From NCBI GenBank assembly GCA_900554775.1, contig USIK01000055.1, positions 1-5,562 on the forward strand: DNA of 5,562 nt, written 5' to 3'. Positions 3,738 through 5,562 of this stretch are shown here, in pieces (the stretch's first letter is position 1; the number at the start of each line of letters is the position of its first letter). Made by a program: the position numbers and the translations under genes. Under the pieces are notes generated by a model that did not search any database, had not been told where the DNA came from, and saw only the letters and a list, made by a program, of their open reading frames with translations. Source of the DNA: an uncultured Oscillospiraceae bacterium. GTDB lineage: Bacteria > Bacillota > Clostridia > Oscillospirales > Acutalibacteraceae.

Positions 3738-5195
3738 TTATATACTATTTAAAACTTTGTTTTTTATGTTCGAAATTTTAATTTCAAGGATTTTTTTCTT
3801 CACTTTAAGCAAAAACGGAGCCGACATCGAAAGTTCATCTATGCCTATTGCAAGGTAAGTTTCAATCAAAGACTCATCCGCTGCGGATTCCCCGCAAATT
3901 CCAACTGTTATGCCGTTTTTGTGGGCATTTTCAGTTACTTTTTTAATCATTCTTAAAACGGATTTGTTGTGAGTATCGAACATTTTGCTTACTTTGCCGT
4001 TTTGCCTGTCAACAGCCAGAGTGTACTGCGTTAAATCGTTAGTCCCTATGCTGAAAAAGTCAACTTCTTTTGCAAGTTCATCGCTTATCATCACAGCTGC
4101 TGGCGTTTCGATCATAACGCCTATTTTAACGTTTTCGCAAATTTTTTTGCCTTCGTTTTTGAGCTCCTCTTTAACTTCTTTTATGTATTTTTTAATTTCT
4201 TTGATTTCGTCAAGAGAAGTTATCATCGGGAACATAATGGAAACATTGCCGTAGGCCGAAGCTCTGTAAATCGCTCTTAGCTGAGTTTTAAATATATCGG
4301 GCCTGTCGAGGCAGATTCTTATGCCTCTGTAGCCCATTGCGGGGTTGTGCTCAAAAGGAAGATTTAAATAATCTGCTTTTTTATCCGAGCCTATGTCAAG
4401 TGTTCTTATTATTACTTCTTTTCCTTTTAGTTTTTCAAGCAGTTTTTCGGATCTTTCTTCGAAAAGTTTCTTATTTTTGAAAAAGTCCACAACTGGTCTT
4501 TCAGGCTCTATGTAAACCTCGCCCGAAGAACCGTCGAATATTGCTTCTTTGCCGCTGTAGCTTTCTTCAAGGCCTTTAACGCAAACTATCCCCGGAATTT
4601 TCATAACTCTTAATAGAATCGAGCTGTGGGAATATGCCGAGCCTTCGCTGCAAAGGAATCCTGCAACTTTTTCTTTGTTAGCTGAGGTGATTTCGCTGGG
4701 GGTGAAATCTTCGGCAGCTAAGATCACGTTCCCTTTTAACCCCCCGAAGCTTTCCCCGCTGTTTTTGCCCGAAAGTTCGCTTATCATGCAGTTTGATATA
4801 TCTGCAACGTCCATCGCGCGGCTTTTCATGTAAGGGTCAGGCATATCAAGGAAAATCTTTGAAAATATTTCTGAAGTTTTCAAAATCGCATATTCTGCAT
4901 TTGCCATTTCCTGAGTGATGATGCCTATTATTGAGTTTTCAAAGTCCGGGTCGTTTATCATCATTTCATGAGCTTTGAAGATTTCCGCTTCGTTTTCGCC
5001 CAGCTCTTTAAGGACTTGATCATAAAGCCTTTTTGTGTAATCAAGAGTTGCCTTTTTCGCTTTTTTATACCTATTTATTTCTTCGTTTGCATCTTTGATT
5101 TCTATTTTTTCAGATTTGCTATTTTTCGGTTTATTTATAAAAATCCTGCCGAAAGCAATGCCTTCGGAAACACCTGTGCCTTTTAGAATGACCAT
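3738..5195 (-). CDS. ptsI: PTS enzyme I (PEP-protein phosphotransferase) with internal deletion in the PEP-binding barrel
   Basis: Enzyme I takes phosphate from PEP and transfers it to HPr. The 485 residues are well below the family's roughly 570-575. The N-terminal half is intact: a swivelling phospho-His domain and helical HPr-binding region, with DFTPSE (163-168) and active H190 in AYSHSSIL. The C-terminal barrel keeps IIRTLDIGSDK (R264, equivalent to E. coli R332), YRGIRI (R290, R293), MFPMI, IETPAA (E363), SIGTNDLTQY (N386, D387), VDR (R397) and catalytic C434 in GICGE. However, KLKGK at 255-259 runs straight into EVIIRTLDIG. About 68 residues (E. coli ~260-326) are missing, including the GLYRTEF motif with phosphate-binding R296. 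The C-terminus is also about 20 residues short. The frame is otherwise open, with no stop or frameshift. ATG at 5195 follows AAGGAG with normal spacing. It lies 21 bases after ptsH. Activity is doubtful. Confidence 0.88.
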   Translation of the reverse strand: MVILKGTGVSEGIAFGRIFINKPKNSKSEKIEIKDANEEINRYKKAKKATLDYTKRLYDQVLKELGENEAEIFKAHEMMINDPDFENSIIGIITQEMANAEYAILKTSEIFSKIFLDMPDPYMKSRAMDVADISNCMISELSGKNSGESFGGLKGNVILAAEDFTPSEITSANKEKVAGFLCSEGSAYSHSSILLRVMKIPGIVCVKGLEESYSGKEAIFDGSSGEVYIEPERPVVDFFKNKKLFEERSEKLLEKLKGKEVIIRTLDIGSDKKADYLNLPFEHNPAMGYRGIRICLDRPDIFKTQLRAIYRASAYGNVSIMFPMITSLDEIKEIKKYIKEVKEELKNEGKKICENVKIGVMIETPAAVMISDELAKEVDFFSIGTNDLTQYTLAVDRQNGKVSKMFDTHNKSVLRMIKKVTENAHKNGITVGICGESAADESLIETYLAIGIDELSMSAPFLLKVKKKILEIKISNIKNKVLNSI

Positions 5196-5216
5196 AATTC
5201 ACTCTCCTTTCGATTT

Positions 5217-5486
5217 TTATAATTCTTCAGCAAAACCGTCTTTTAAAAAATCAGTGATGCTTTGGCTTGCTTTTTCTTCGTCGGTGCCTTCGAAGGTTAT
5301 GCTCAATTTCGAGCCTTTTTTAACCCCTAGCCCCATTAAAGAAAAAAGCCCTTTGGCGCTTGCCGTGCCTTTGCCGCTTGAAATCACTATATTAGATTCA
5401 AATTCAGAAGCTTTGCTAACGAGCATTCCTGCGGGGCGAGCGTGCATTCCGTATTCGCTGGTCCATAAAAATTCTTTTTTTATCAT
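5217..5486 (-). CDS. ptsH: PTS phosphocarrier protein HPr lacking the regulatory Ser46
   Basis: An 89-residue HPr, normal length for the family, which shuttles phosphate from enzyme I to EIIA. The active-site motif GMHARPA gives phospho-H15 and R17 at canonical positions. The second conserved block reads SAKGLFSLMGLGVKKGSKL: the position of regulatory Ser46 (KSIMG or KSLF in relatives) is G46 (codon GGG). The product should therefore not be a normal substrate of HPr kinase/phosphorylase, which drives catabolite repression in Firmicutes. H15 is retained, so it is a true HPr and not Crh. The start chosen is ATG at 5486, matching the family N-terminus (MIKKEF). Its ribosome site is weak (AAAAGGG, ten bases away). 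An in-frame TTG 20 codons upstream adds a non-homologous extension and is not favoured. It is the first visible gene of the PTS operon. Confidence 0.9.
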   Translation of the reverse strand: MIKKEFLWTSEYGMHARPAGMLVSKASEFESNIVISSGKGTASAKGLFSLMGLGVKKGSKLSITFEGTDEEKASQSITDFLKDGFAEEL

Positions 5487-5562
5487 AATAACAAAACCCT
5501 TTTCAGCCACAAATGACCAAAACTTGCATATTATGGTTCTAGGCAAGCTTTGTTGTTTGGCT
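5487..5562. other. Upstream region of ptsH, no feature resolved
   Basis: These 76 bases precede the ptsH ATG. I see no gene, no convincing -35/-10 pair and no terminator-like hairpin. The promoter of the PTS operon is therefore probably beyond the window edge, or another gene lies upstream in the same transcript. Confidence 0.4.

Noticed and set aside
3985..4254. Plus-strand frame inside ptsI
   Set aside because: It is a shadow of the conserved EI catalytic region and has no ribosome site or homology that I recognise.
5487..5546. A 20-residue N-terminal extension of HPr from an upstream TTG
   Set aside because: The extension has no HPr homology, there is no ribosome site at the TTG, and MIKKEF matches the normal HPr start.

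Overview
The window looks like a piece of chromosome from a low-GC Gram-positive bacterium, most likely a clostridial-type Firmicute. The evidence is the AT-rich sequence, strong GGAGG-type ribosome binding sites, frequent GTG/TTG starts, the gene order rpmG-secE-nusG-rplK, and PTS proteins that match Bacillus/Clostridium families. Every gene I can support is on the minus strand, so transcription runs from high to low coordinates. The species cannot be named from this sequence.

The upstream part (5486 down to 1620) is a compact operon for sugar uptake by the phosphoenolpyruvate phosphotransferase system (PTS). It encodes HPr (ptsH), enzyme I (ptsI), a free EIIA of the glucose type (crr-like) and a membrane EIICB of the glucose/maltose/GlcNAc superfamily (ptsG-like). 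Gaps are 16-35 bases and a clear intrinsic terminator closes the operon. Together they would form a full relay: PEP -> EI-His190 -> HPr-His15 -> EIIA-His77 -> EIIB-Cys470 -> sugar. Two members are abnormal. Enzyme I lacks about 68 residues of its PEP-binding barrel, including the GLYRTEF arginine segment, in a clean in-frame deletion. HPr has glycine instead of the regulatory Ser46. This may be a degenerating or specialised second PTS set, or the EI deletion may be an assembly artefact.

The middle (about 1620-1130) holds the PTS terminator, a perfect 14-bp palindrome just upstream of a plausible promoter, and a 74-codon gene. Its product has a textbook double-glycine leader (LSEKMLETVTGG) followed by a membrane-helix core. 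No transporter or immunity gene for it is in view. A strong-looking promoter with a hairpin at the predicted transcript start then leads into the next operon.

The downstream part (1114-1) is core information-processing machinery: rpmG (ribosomal protein L33, too short for many gene callers), secE, nusG and the first 17 codons of rplK (L11). The nusG-rplK gap carries what looks like the L1-binding mRNA leader of the L11-L1 operon, preceded by a 7-1-7 palindrome.

No rRNA, tRNA, CRISPR array, insertion sequence or other mobile element is visible.
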